Below, piece by piece: positions 22,028-33,600 of a stretch of DNA of 64,000 nt. The DNA is taken from NCBI GenBank assembly GCA_001643675.2, contig LSRY02000011.1, positions 1,178,001 to 1,242,000 of the forward strand, written 5' to 3'. The DNA comes from Monocercomonoides exilis. Lineage: Eukaryota > Preaxostyla > Oxymonadida > Polymastigidae. Position numbers and translations under genes: made by a program. The notes beneath the pieces were generated by a model. It was not told where the DNA came from. It did not search any database and saw only the letters and a program-made list of their open reading frames with translations. Within the stretch, counting starts at the first letter, position 1, and each line of letters opens with the position of its first letter.

Positions 22028-23718
22028 TATTTTCCAAAAATTGTCCATTAAGTGATATCTGTAATAAAAGTTAATAATTATTGTTATTTAAGTTAATTCG
22101 AATCAAACCTTTCTTTATTTGAATGAGGAATGCTTTATTCAAAAAGCTCACTTCATTTGAGAATTCTCAACCTCATTTGAGTTCAAGGACCATGATTATT
22201 GTATTATGAACAGGACAATAAACAGAGCATTGTTTTCGTTTGATTGGAATTGTTTTTTCGTGTTTTTCATTTTTGTGAAAAAAGAGAAGGGAGGTTTTTT
22301 CATTATCGAAATACACTTATTAAAATTGATTGATTTGGATGGTTAAAGAGTAAACTTCAAATAACAAATTTTTAAAATTTTATTAATCAAAAGCAATTTT
22401 TTTGTGTTTCTCTTCAAAGTTATTTGATTGAAAACTTTGAATAAAAAAATATGGAACTAATTAACAAAATAATTTGTAACACTTAACAAACAAGGCAATT
22501 GCACATTATCGAAGCGAACACTTGGATTAAAAAAAACACTTTTCAAATTGAAGCATTAGATTGAAATCGGAAATTGTCGATGAAAGGAGAAATAAGAATA
22601 AATAGATGAAGCACATATCCATTGCACACCGATGAAGAATGATCTTTGTATGTGCATGTTCTAATATGAATGAATATTTTCAGTTGATGTTGAATAATTA
22701 TTTTTGTTGAATGATGTTGAATGTGCTGTTATGCATCATTTGCATATTCAAAAATTAGTATCTGATGATGAAATGAAAATGAAAAGTGAAACTGATGAGC
22801 AACAGAACGAAGATCCACATAATGATTTTGAAGAGGAAGCAATCCATTTGCAACATCATGAAGAAAAGTGAGAAAAGTACATTTTAAAGAAAGAAAGAAG
22901 GATTAATGAGAAAAGTCTGACACACAATAATTGAGGGTGTTCATGAAATCACAAAACTCCAGAAGTTAATTCTGGTTGAGAGAATGTTTTATTTGAAAGT
23001 AGTTTTTGGAGAAGCGAAAGGAATGGTAGAGGAAAATGAGGAAACGGATGTACAAAAATGGGGATTTTAACATGAAAGCTATTTTTAGTTGGAAAAAGAA
23101 AGAAAGAAAGAAAGAAAGAAAGAGATGATTGAACTGAAAATGAAAAAGATTCAGAGGTTTTTCCTCGAAAGATAAGGGCACAGAAGCAAAAGAAAAAATC
23201 CATAAGACAAGAATTCCAATGAATATCTCATTTGTTATTAACTGGCTTTCATTTTCACAATCTTCGACTTCCAATCATCTCATTCTATTCATTTTATCAT
23301 CTTCCTTATCTTATTCAAATACATCAACGTCATATCATACAGCTTCTTCTTCTTCTTCTTCTTCTTCATTCACATCATTTAATCGGATTTTTTTGTATTC
23401 AACGTTGGTATCGGAGATAAAGATCAAAACGAAGAAACAAAGAACTTTATTGATGCAGGAAATAATCACAAATAAAAATGAAAAGAAGAATACTGAACAA
23501 AAAGACGAAAGAGAAAGAGAATGAGAATGAAAAGCCTATTTTGAAAGGAGATTTGAATTGGAAGTTGAATTTGAGAAGAAAAGAAAAGAAAAACAAATGC
23601 GAAGAAAAGTGTTTGAATTAACAAAGGATTTATTTCAAAAGTGGAATTTCAAGAAAGATAAAACGATGAATTACAAAAGAAATCAAAAATTTTGTAAAAA
23701 GATAGAATAGGAATATAA
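22028..23718. other. AT-rich region without a confident gene
   Basis: A 32-codon forward ORF at 22771-22869 has a charged, protein-like composition, but it is too short and isolated to call. A (GAAA)n microsatellite lies at about 23096-23122, and a GAA-type tract encodes Ser in a spurious frame near 23345. Opposite-strand frames at 22949-23274 overlap forward frames at 23219-23524, and neither resembles a known family. No RNA gene was recognised. Confidence 0.55.
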
Positions 23719-24096
23719 AGTTTGCTCAAAAAATACCGGACATCGCAAAAAATATAGGACAAGATCGATTTCACACTAAATGCAAGAGGAATAATTCTGA
23801 TAATTTTCCTCAAAATATATCTCATCAATGCTAACTCATTTGACATACAAGACTTTCAAAACAGCTTCATTTGTGCTCAGAAAAAAATATTTTTGAAATC
23901 TCAGAGAAACTCAAAATCCTATTTCTCAGAGTTTTTTTTATCATTAATTTTTTCTGTGAACAAATGAAGCTGTTTTGAAAGTTTTGTATTTCAAATGAGT
24001 TTGTATTAATGAGATGTGTTTTGAGGAAAATCATCAGAATTATTCCTCTTGCGATTATTGAGAAATCGATCTTGTCCGGTATTTTTTGCGCAAACT
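23719..24096. mobile_element. Fold-back element, 378 bp, with long imperfect inverted arms
   Basis: The left end (23719-23742: AGTTTGCTC, then AAAAAATACCGGACA) and the right end (24073-24096) are inverted repeats with one mismatch. Complementarity continues inward over much of each arm (for example 'cttgcatttagtg'-like and 'caaaacagcttcatttg' segments near 23850-23880, mirrored at 23960-23985). Internal sequence has no coding capacity. It is interpreted as a MITE or fold-back element whose transposase source is unknown. Confidence 0.75.
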
Positions 24097-24243
24097 GGAA
24101 TGAGAGAAGAAAATAAAGAAAGAATAGTTTTTTGAAAAGAAAAGGAAAAAAGAAAGGAATTCATTTAAAGATCAGGTAGGGGAAACAAAAGCTGAAGTCA
24201 ACTATTGAACAAAACGTTTCTGCTGTTCAATTATTCCAAACTC

Positions 24244-24591
24244 TTAATGATGGTGTTGTTGGCCAAAATTCTCGAATGGAGATTGAATGATGCTGATGCC
24301 ATTAAAGAACACATCGTTTCCTCTGCCATTTGTTTCTGCGTTGTCATCGAAGAAGCAAAGTGTGATGAATTTTTCTCTATTCATCCATGAATAAACTGAT
24401 AAGAAAAAAGTTGCTGCACTACCATAATTGGAATAAGAAGATGACAATATGTTGTTCATAAACTGGTAATTATTCAATTTCATATTACAATTGGAATTTT
24501 TATTTATAAGAACAATTGATTTGTCCTGCAAATGATAATTAAAATTAATAATTTTTGTATTTACCCCAATGTCAGATTTGGATATGGACAA
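24244..24591 (-). pseudogene. Relic fragment of a beta-helix surface protein
   Basis: This minus-strand frame contains FITLCFFDDNAETNG followed by a DVFF-type stretch and SPFENF. The pattern closely matches a beta-helix coil of the giant protein (its FCFFSNNTAANIGHDVYV segment, around nt 18240-18310). It also has SYSNYGSAATFF, a typical turn of the same fold. No start, signal peptide, transmembrane segment or kinase part is nearby. One end abuts the terminal repeat of the adjacent transposon at 24584. It is most likely a truncated gene copy left by rearrangement or insertion. Confidence 0.5.
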
Positions 24592-24695
24592 AACCTGGGA
24601 AATTTACAAAACCCGGAAATGTCCATTCGATAGAGGAGTTTTTCAACAGTTGACTTAACTTCCTGATTTCTTTTATTGTGAATCAACAGAAATTT

Positions 24696-24966
24696 ATATG
24701 GGTGATTATTTTTGAAATCATATTTTTTCTTTAAGAATTTTCGGTCTCAAATTTCACTTTTAGATCAACAAAAGTGCACAAAAAAAATGAAATGGTTTTT
24801 AGAAGATATCAACATCTTTGTTTGAGCATAAACATTTATTTTTTTTTTTTTTTTGCAGTTGTGATTAAAACACAGATAAAATACAAAAACTTTTCACAGT
24901 GGGAAACAACCTTTGAAGAATAAATACCCCGAAAAAAGATATGCTTTCAAAAATAATCACCCATAT
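24696..24966. mobile_element. MITE-like element, copy A (271 bp)
   Basis: Ends are inverted repeats of ATATGGGTGATTATTTTTGA at the left and its near reverse complement at the right. Both ends are flanked by TTTA when the outer A is assigned to the target, a possible 4-bp duplication. It has no coding capacity and lies within the pogo-type transposon. Confidence 0.75.
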
Positions 24967-25549
24967 TTATTCGAAAAAACGCTCAAACAATGTTGTTGAA
25001 TAAGTTCATCTTAATTGTGGCAAGAAATGAACATTCAAAATCCTGATTGGAAAAAAACGTTTGCTGATATGAGACAATATGAAAATAGTCGAACATAATG
25101 AGAAAACTTCTATCAATAAATAACAAAAAATAAATTGTGTGAAAAGGAAAGTCGCTATCAGCTGTATTAAAATTGTTTTCAACATTTTGTTTCAGACACT
25201 TGTTTTCTTTTTCGTTTTTCCCCTGAAAACAAAAAATGTTCATCCATTTCTTCTTCATGAGTTTGTTCTGAAATCTTGCGTTTTGTTTTCCAATCACATT
25301 TATTGTTGTTTGGTTTCCTCTCTGACATTTGGTATTGAAGATTGTTTTTCAAGGTGCTGGATTCACTTTTTTCTTTTTCTCTGAGTAATAAAATAAAAAT
25401 AATAAAAAAATATTCATTTCATTCAAATCCAATGAGAATTTTTAAACCTTCTTCACTTGGTTCGTTCTCTTGAACAAAATCGTTGCTTGTCAGAACTTTC
25501 ATGTTAAAAACACCATTTGAAGCACAGGTCGATGAACTAATTTAAGATG

Positions 25550-26690
25550 CTTTAGAAATTGAACACTGATCGTTCTAAATGTCTAAAACAACTGAAGGAT
25601 CAAATGGTTCTATGCCGCAAGTGTGGAACGATTTTTAAAATAGTTTTAGGGCAAAGCGCAGCACCCACAGCATCTGCCAATGCTGGCGCAAGAGCTTTTC
25701 TATATGATGATATTCCACTTTCAGTTGGAGGCTAAATTGATGAATACAGTCTTTTTTTGAATTGAGCAAACACATAGCGATCAAGCGGTTGTATCAAATG
25801 TATGGTGTGCGAAGGAAGAATAACAAATTCAATATAATGTTCACGACACCGTGTTATCACAGGCCAGCAAAGCTTCGATGAATGCCCATCCATAATAACA
25901 AGTGCGGATGCTTCTGATCCATTCAATTCAATACTTTTTTTGTTGACAGCGGGTTAAATTTATTTCAGGATGATTTCTTCATAATCGTTTTTTGTAATCC
26001 ATCCGCTTCCGTTGGCCACAATTACAATTCGTTGATATTTTTATTCTGTAAAAACTATTGGAACAATTTTGGAGGGTCAAATCATCACGAGGTTTACTGA
26101 TAATCCCTTGTAATAACACCGAAAACCAATGTTGCATTGGGATGATGTTGTTGGGAGTGTAACATTTAGTCTTCTTAATCTGTCGTTTGATTACGAAATT
26201 GTCATCCTTTTTATACAAACTTATTCCTGTATCGTCTATATTTAATATCAGATCAGCGCAAATTTTGTTCGTTCTTATTGTGTCCCCCAGCAATGAAAAC
26301 CACGCTGAAATGTTTTCCGTTGAAGATGCAAGCAATTTTTTCACATCAATGGATTTTGGTTTTACCATTTGCAAGGCATTGCTTCTTTTTATGAACCGTC
26401 TTGCCCATTTTTCATTAATTTCTGCCAATTCGCTGTTGTCATCCTTGTTTCGGTTTTTTCTTTGCAAGACGTGTTCAGCCTGAAAATACAACATTAAAAA
26501 AGTTAATAGAAAATTAAAAACAAAAACCAAACTATTCTAATGATGTCTTTGAACGTCATTTTATCTGTTGAAAGTGAAAGAGATTTGGCGCAGTCTTCTT
26601 TTTCTTCTTGTTCCTCGATATCAAATAAATTCGGTCTTCCATTATGTTGTGGATTTCTTCACTGTGTCAAAGATGAAATGTGTCGATATA
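25550..26690 (-). pseudogene. Transposase, DDE_1 (pogo/Tigger-like), broken
   Basis: Recognisable parts from N- to C-terminus are: a GRPNLFDIEEQ helix-turn-helix-like start near 26640; AEHVLQRKNRN after an inferred 53-bp intron (26532-26480, donor GTTTGG, acceptor TTTCAG); the first catalytic Asp in LILNIDDTGISL; the second in VIMDGHSS; then VILPSHTIHLIQPLD; and a C-terminal ALCPKTILK / GIEPFDPSVVLD block. Breaks are a frame change near 25930-25980, an in-frame TAG near 25732 and another frame change near 25600. Forward ORFs antisense to this region are shadows. Confidence 0.72.
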
Positions 26691-26848
26691 GTGCAGAAGA
26701 AGAGATCAAGCCAGAAGATATTTTGATTTTGTGTGAAATCTCTTTTCTTGAAAGAAGACAATTAATTTTTTCGACTTTTGAATTAAATCTTCAAAATTCT
26801 GCAGTGGCTAAAACCTTTGAAAGTTCTAAAGACGAAGAAAAAGAAGAC

Positions 26849-27110
26849 ATATGGGTGATTATTTTTGAAATCATAACTTATTTCGGTGTCTTGATTTTTC
26901 AAGGTTGTTTGTCATTGGGAAGAGATTTTTGATACAAATGCTGAATTCATCACGACTGTTTCAAAAACAAATGATTGAGCTGAAATAAAGACAATGATCT
27001 CTTGAATAAACCTGTTCTCTTTTCAGTGTTCATTCACTTATATTCAGGGTAGTTATTTGAATCGAAAATTTTGAATGAAAAAATATGATTTCATAAATAA
27101 TCACCCATAT
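26849..27110. mobile_element. MITE-like element, copy B (262 bp)
   Basis: The termini are ATATGGGTGATTATTTTTGA and its near reverse complement (ATGATTTCATAAATAATCAC then CCATAT). The interior shares the phrase 'caaggttgtttgtca' with sequence near 39527, supporting common descent. It is inserted just upstream of the transposase relic, inside the larger transposon. Confidence 0.75.
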
Positions 27111-27327
27111 AGAAAAAAAAAGCAAACATAATGGCTTTGTGATCCATTCATCTTATTGAATTAGTTCAATAATTTCATCATTTCACAAAATGAAAACATA
27201 GTACAATTGAAGAGCAATAGGAAGCTGTTTGCTTTTTTCAGTATTAACATCTTCAACTTTTTTTCAACTTTTTTGGGTTTTTCATTAGACATTCCCGGGT
27301 TTTGTCACTCTCCCGGGTTTTGTCCAT

Positions 27328-27740
27328 GGCTATATCTGCACTTTTTTTCTGATTTGGGAAAAAATTCCAACTATTAACTATATAATTTTTTGAAATTTAT
27401 TAATATTTATTGAAAACATATTTTATGCCATTGAATAATTTCGAAATATCTGGAAAATCAAAGAAATTGCTTTAGGAGAGATATCTCCTTGGAAAATATA
27501 TTATACAATAACGAAAATCTAAATAATTACTCATTGCTATGCGCAGAATTTTGAAAAAGAAGGTACTTAGATATATTCAGTATTATTTATTTGAAAAAAC
27601 AAAAATTAAATTCGATAAATGCATATTTCACAAATATTACTCTTCTCGCTTTTCAATATAAAAATTTTGAAAAGAAAAAGAAAAGAAGAAGAAGAAAATC
27701 ATTTCTTTTGTAACGATTTTGCGAAAGATAAACAAAATGT
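27328..27740. other. AT-rich spacer between transposon and CK2 beta gene
   Basis: About 400 bp of AT-rich sequence downstream (3') of the CK2 beta stop and outside the transposon terminal repeat. No reading frame or RNA structure worth calling was seen. Confidence 0.7.
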
Positions 27741-29578
27741 TTATCGAGGTGGTGAAGAATGATGAATCGGCCACGAATGAACATTCTCAGCAGAAGAATT
27801 TGCTGCTTGGTTAGGTGCGATCATCGAACCTGTTGTTTGAGAAGAATTCTGGTTGATAATTGAAGCACTTGCAGAAGCAGATGCAACAGCCCCAGCTGAA
27901 GCAGAAAGGAACGAAAACTGAGAGGAAGGCTGCTGACCAGATGCTGGCACCAGCGATATTGTAGTTATTGGAGCTGCATAATCGCCTGATGGTAATTGCG
28001 CTGAGGTTGTTAAAGGAAATTCGCTGGTTACAGGAAATGTATAACTTGCCTGTTGTGTTGGGTTGAAAGATGTGGGAGAGGAAGAGAGAGAAGGTGGAGA
28101 ACACGAAGGAAACGAAGCCGTGGGAGAAAATATGGAAGTTGGATATGAAGATCCTGCTGTTGTGAATTGAGACCTTGCTGCTTCTTCACCAGATGCTGGC
28201 AGTCCACTTGAAGACATAGCTTGTTGCTGCATTGCTTGGTCTTGTGCCGACTGCTGGAGGAGAACCTGCTGCTGTGCTGATTTGTGAGACGGATGGGTGA
28301 ATTGAGGAAGAGGAGGTGCAGCAGGCACCTGAGGCGGATGTGTCAGGTAAGGGAAAGTTCGAGGCGCTATTGCAGGCGGGCGGATCTGGGGTGATGTATT
28401 TGGCAGAAATGAATAGCCGGATGAAGGCTGCATTGAAGGAAGTGAAGAAGAATATGGAAGAGAAGGTGCAATGCTTGGCTGATGCTGAGAAGCAAATATT
28501 GAAGTTCCGACAGATCGGTCAGCTGGAAGTGGCACTCCGCTTTGATTTGAAGGAACAGCTGATGAAGAAGACGAAGAAGATGTTTCAAGATATTCTGGAA
28601 AAATATAAGAAGATTCACATAATTGAAGAAAGTTTGGAGAATCCAATGAAAAATGCAATGAATTGTAATTAAAAATAATTCGCATATTCATGAAAAATTT
28701 TGGTTCAAACTTTTTAAAGAATGATGAGACCCTGAGTATAAGCGAAACCCAAAAATGTTCGGTTTAAATGATGTTTTAGGAACAGGAGGAAGATCCAAAG
28801 GATATTCTAGTAAAAATAAATGAGGAAACGAAGATCCTATGAACGCTCCATCGATATCTGTAATAATTAACAAATATTCTAATTGAATAATAAAAAAAGA
28901 TTGATATAACCTTTATGAACCGACAATGGTGGAGTATATATTTGTTCGCACCGCGGGCAAAATAATTTGAGAACCCCCTTTCCAGGTACATCACTTTCTC
29001 CCATTGGAAGAGCTGATTGAAATTGGCAATGATACCTTGGACATACTCCAAATTCAGACTTTTTATATTTGTCGTACTAAATAAAATAATTTTCATAAAA
29101 TTGAATTTCTATAATTGCTAATTTCAAACAAACCATCAGCTTAAGTCCTCGAGGGGTTGTTATAAATCTGGCATGAATTAAATTATACAAAATTTCAGCA
29201 GATTCTTCAATAGCACCTTTTTGTTCATCAGTTAAATCATCTGAAGTATCAAAAAATTCACAAGTGTATGTAAGATTAAATAATTATAACGTTAACAATG
29301 AAATAAGTTGTAAAACCAAAATCATCATCTTTTTCATCTAGTATCAAATCTAAAGCTCGCTGATAGTGCTCAACTGCATTTGTGAGACCTGCTAAATTAA
29401 ATTCATCTTCTATGTAATCTCTGTCCACTTCGCAAAAAAACTCATTTCCGCGTTGAGAACAAAACCATGGAATCCAATCATCATCTTCTGTAGTTTCTTC
29501 CTCTTCTTCCTCTTCCTCATCCTCACTTTCTTCGTATGAAGAAAATTCATCATCGCCGCGTAATGAAGTTCCATTCAT
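27741..29578 (-). CDS. CSNK2B: Casein kinase 2 regulatory (beta) subunit with long C-terminal extension
   Basis: The inferred exons are 29578-29317, 29240-29134, 29076-28911, 28857-28711 and 28594-27741; the phases agree and give 511 aa. The core is canonical CK2 beta: [34 protein letters not shown], the zinc ribbon CPRYHC...FCPRC, and [13 protein letters not shown]. The acidic Glu/Asp tract before it is also a family feature. CK2 beta is usually about 215 aa. Here a fifth exon adds about 285 residues rich in Ser, Gln, Pro and Ala. That exon is reached through a 116-bp intron (28710-28595) with donor GTTTGA. If the intron is retained, translation stops at 28688 and gives a normal-length protein. 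The extension is coding-like, but its inclusion is inference. Confidence 0.88.
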
Positions 29579-29797
29579 GTTGTAAGAGAATCTATTTAAC
29601 AATAATTAACAAATAATTGTAATGATCTTTTCATAATAATATTTTTTTTCTCATCAGAATTGCTTTTTGGAGCTTGGTTTTAATTGCAACTTAATGCATC
29701 TTCTCTTCAATTTTCCAAAACCATTTTTGAACATTATCAAAAAATTTGATCCTTAAAATCCATCTTTTGAAATAGATCAGAGTGAGATCAAAAAGAC

Positions 29798-30281
29798 ATG
29801 GTTTGTTGTCTTCAGTATTTTCATATTTCTCATAAAGTTATATGGATTTGATATACTTAATTTGTTTTATTTATCATGACGCTTATTTCGTCTTGGTCAT
29901 TGATTAGGTTAACATTCCAAAGAGAATTAGAACTTTTTGCCCAAAACTCAAGAGGCATACCGTTCATAAGGTTATGCAATACAAGAAAGGTGGTGTTTCT
30001 CCACATAAATTGGGAAACAGACGTTATTACAGAAAACAGCAGGGCTTTGGTGGACAGACAAAGCCTATTCTTCACAAAAAGGCAAAGACAACTAAAAAGA
30101 TTGTGTTGATGCTTGAATGCACCGAAAGTGGATGCAGGTATTTATATAATTCTTTTCTTCATTTATTTCATTTGAACTTCGTTTTTCAAATGTTAGACAC
30201 ACAAGAGTTTACAAGAGAACAAAGAAGTTGGAACTTGGAGCAGAGAAGAAGACCAAGAAGGGATCCAAAATTTATGGTTAA
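29798..30281 (+). CDS. RPL36A: 60S ribosomal protein eL42 (L36a/L44)
   Basis: A structural protein near the E site of the large ribosomal subunit. Inferred exons are 29798-29800 (the ATG alone), 29908-30137 and 30197-30281. Diagnostic sequences are [18 protein letters not shown], the MQYKKGG region, [20 protein letters not shown] and the Cys pair in LECTESGCR, with TAA after the final Gly. Length is about 105 aa, as in the family. The first intron (29801-29907, donor GTTTGT) begins immediately after the start codon, an arrangement often seen in ribosomal protein genes of intron-bearing eukaryotes. It is divergently arranged with the CK2 beta gene, about 220 bp between start codons, so they may share a promoter region. 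Confidence 0.95.
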
Positions 30282-30602
30282 ATTACAAATGCGCCTTCAT
30301 TTCAATCTTCTCACTTTATTTTTAAAACATGCCTTTTCTCACCTCGTTCAAACAATGCATAATTCGGTGAGTATTGCTTTTTTTCATTTTGATTGACTTC
30401 ATTTGTTGATCTATCATATTTGCCCATGCTTCCTTTGTTTAAAATCACGTGATATCAGAAAGAAAAATTAAGTTTGCACTTTGAGATGATAAAACTAAAC
30501 TGAAAAATAAACATGAAAAAAAACGTGAAATGCTAAGCTGCTAGAATGTATCCGTTTTCACAAAATCAATTGATAAAATGTTTATGAATATTAAAAGTAT
30601 TT

Positions 30603-33600
30603 TCAATCATCCCAATCACTTGAATCGGAGCTCTCTTCAGCTTTTTTCTTTTGAATTACTTTTTTTGGTTTTGGGATAGCCTTTGGTTTTGGTGAAACTT
30701 TAAGCTTTTGAATTAAAGGTTGCACAGCTTCCAACTGCCTCTTTCCAAACGCGATGCTTTCTTTAAGATCTTCTATTTCCTCATCATCGCTCTCCTCGTC
30801 GCTTTCAAAGTCGGAATCATCTTCATCATTTTCTTCATCTTTTGCTTTTGAAGTGGATTTTCCTTTTTTCAATTTCTGTTCCAGGTCTTTCTGAGAATCC
30901 TCAATTTCCTCCTTCAGCAGCTTTTCCCATTCAAACACCACTTTCGGCGAAAGAAGCCTCGCATTGATGCTTTCATCCAGCACGTCACTCAGCAGCGGGA
31001 GCATCTTTGAGTGTGTGTCGGTTCGTGTAGCCAGCTTAAACACAATGTCCAGCTCGTCATCAGCTCTAATGTACTGTCTGATGTGCTGCGAATATATGCC
31101 AATCTCCTTTCTGATGAACGCTATGGCGCTTTCTTTCCCTTCCTTGCTCTTCTTCATAATGCGGGTGGCCTTGCTCCATATTCCACACAGCAGCGCAAAC
31201 GGACAGGTGAACGAGCTTTCATTCTGACTCCGAATGAACGAGATGATATCCTTCACAATTGCTGCTGCCTTGTCGACTGTTTTCAGGGAGCCTGGATACA
31301 TCGCAATAATCCGCTTCATCACGCTCCGTGTAGAAGTGCCGTCGGACTCTGTGGCCGACTCACGAACATCTGAGAGTGTGCTTTCATCGTCACTGTCGTC
31401 GCTGCTCCATTCACTTTCTGAGTCCCTTGACGATTCGTCTGAGCTGCTGCTGTCAAACGATGAGGACGATGACGATGCAAACGAGTCATCCGAATCCTCG
31501 TCGTCTTCAGTGAAGTCTTCTGTTGTTGGTGATAAGTGCGATAGGCTGCTACTTTCGCTGTCTTCATCCATCATCACCTCGTGATCAGCCGGCCTAACTC
31601 TGATTTCTTCGTCTTCTTCGTCGAAACTGCTGTCGCGCCGAAGAGATTTTGCTTTCGCGTCAGTCGGCGTGGGCTTCATCAGCTTTGTTGTTGATGATTT
31701 GATAGGAAGCTCCGAGCCTGGGGACGTGGCTGGTGGAGAAGACGAAGTCCCCAACGACTTTTGAGAGGCCTGTGTGTGTTCTGGTTCTGAAAGGTTCATC
31801 TCTTTGAGCACTGGGAAGTTCGTGGGCAGGCCAGTTAACAGTGAGTCTGTTCTTTTGTGGGGGCCAAAGAGAGAAAGAGAGTTTGGAGACTGCTTGCCAA
31901 AGTTTGGCCTTTGGATCTGCATTGAGGAAGAAGACGACGAGACAGACAAAGTCAGCTTAGACGGGTCTTTTCTGTCAGAAGCCTGCGGCTGTGGAGAAGC
32001 AATCCTCGCATTCTCAGGCAGAGTCTCGTTGGAGGCAATGTTGTTCAGGAAAGAGATAACTACACCCTTTTTCAGCACAGAATGGCACTGGACGCGACTG
32101 TAGGCGCAGATGACTGCGTCTTCTGCCTGCACATCATTGTCAATACGCACGTTATTCCACACAACACATCGAGTCAGGTGCACGTTGTCGCCAATGGAGC
32201 ATCCACTCCCAATTGTTGTCTCTTCGATTTTCGCGTTTTTGCCAATGCGCGTTTTGCTGCCAATTAAACAGCACTGGCCAATTGTGGCAGTTCTGTTAAA
32301 TGAATTAGAGGTTTTGTTGGATAAGCATATTCATCACAGAATAAATAAAACAATGTTAAAAGAAAAAATACAGAAACAATCATTAACTACAAATTGCAAA
32401 AAGAATCAGAACCTGTCTATAACAACATCTTGAAGCGACTTGTATGTTGAGTGCGAAGTTGCAACATATCCACCGAGCGATCTGTCAAAGTGCCTGACAA
32501 TCTTTGCGATTCCCCCAGTGCGCGCATTGCTCATCTGTACCATCGCATTCAGCGAAGTGCGGATCGACGAGCGGAAGGGCGCTGCGTCCAACATGGATTT
32601 TGAGGGCGAAGATGCCACTGTGAACGACTTTGACGACAGAAGCGGAGGAAGTCCGCCGCTTCCACTGCCGACAAAAGACGGCGTTGGAGAGGAGGAAGAG
32701 AAGAAGGAAGACGAGCGATCGTGTGCGGTAAACGGATCAGGCGAAGTCAACTTGAACGACGACGGAGATGAGCTAAGCGATGCAAATGGTGGCATAGCGT
32801 GATGATATAGCGGGGTGCCTTCCATTGCCCTGAACAGAAATAGCGGGGCAACATTCCTTGTCGCCTGCTTGTCGGGCACGAGTGGATATACCCAGCGCCG
32901 CATGATATCGTGGCCGACGCTGATTGTGTCCTCGAACGAGGTGATGTTGCGGCAGTAGCTCCCTTCAACGACCTTGATGAACAGCTTGTTTCCCACAGGT
33001 GATTCCAGCACGGCTGTAAAGAATTCAGGAAGCGTGCGGAATTCGTACACATCGTGGAACTGCGACGGAAACTCCTTTGCGCAGATGGCCAGCCAGCACG
33101 GCACGATGTCGTGTCGCAGAATCATTCCACCGTGTGGAAGTGATTCAGAGGAGAACGGAACTTTGGATAGATGATGATTGGAAAATGGAAGTATTGGCGA
33201 AGAAGAAGAAGATGATGATGATGATGATGATGACGCAGATGCAGAAGTTATTTCCAATGACGTGGACACATTGTTTGACAATGGACTCGGAGATTGAAAT
33301 GGTGATGTTGATTGTGTTGGTGTTGGTTCCCCCTTTCCGTCTTTTCCTTTTCTTGATCTCTCTTTGCTTTTGTCAAGTTCATTTTCTTCTTTGTTTCCTT
33401 TTTTAGAGACAACATATTTTCCTCTCCATTCTGCAACCAATAGTTCTCCTGTTTTTGTGCTATATCCAATTGCAAGCTCCAAAGGCTTCTTTTGCTGAAC
33501 AAGAGCTGGTGGGGCTTTGTGAAAAAGAAAAGTTGCCATAACATTTGGCTCCTTCAGAGAACTATCATAATAAATGGCTGTCATCAAAAAAACAAAAAAA

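Larger units (their letters stand above)
24584..27327 (-). mobile_element. Decayed pogo/Tigger-type DNA transposon with nested short elements
   Basis: Both ends carry inverted repeats of about 42 bp beginning ATGGACAAAACC (24584-24625 and 27286-27327, about 6 mismatches). Each terminal repeat contains two direct copies of a GACAAAACCCGGGA-like motif about 18 bp apart. The interior carries a broken transposase (25550-26690, minus strand) whose DDE-type signature fits the pogo/Tigger/DDE_1 group. It also has two inserted short inverted-repeat elements, at 24696-24966 and 26849-27110. Target-site duplication is not clear (TA at the left, not at the right). The nested insertions and stops indicate an old, inactive copy. 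Confidence 0.75.

Noticed and set aside
22771-22869. Forward 32-codon charged ORF
   Set aside because: The composition is protein-like, but it is too short and isolated, with no recognisable family or splice partners.
25591-25735. Forward 43-codon frame with a CxxC-like zinc ribbon start
   Set aside because: It is antisense to the C-terminal part of the broken transposase (ALCPKTILK block), which explains the open frame.
26540-26932. Forward 130-codon ORF
   Set aside because: It is antisense to the transposase N-terminus and runs into a MITE-like element, so it is a fortuitous frame.
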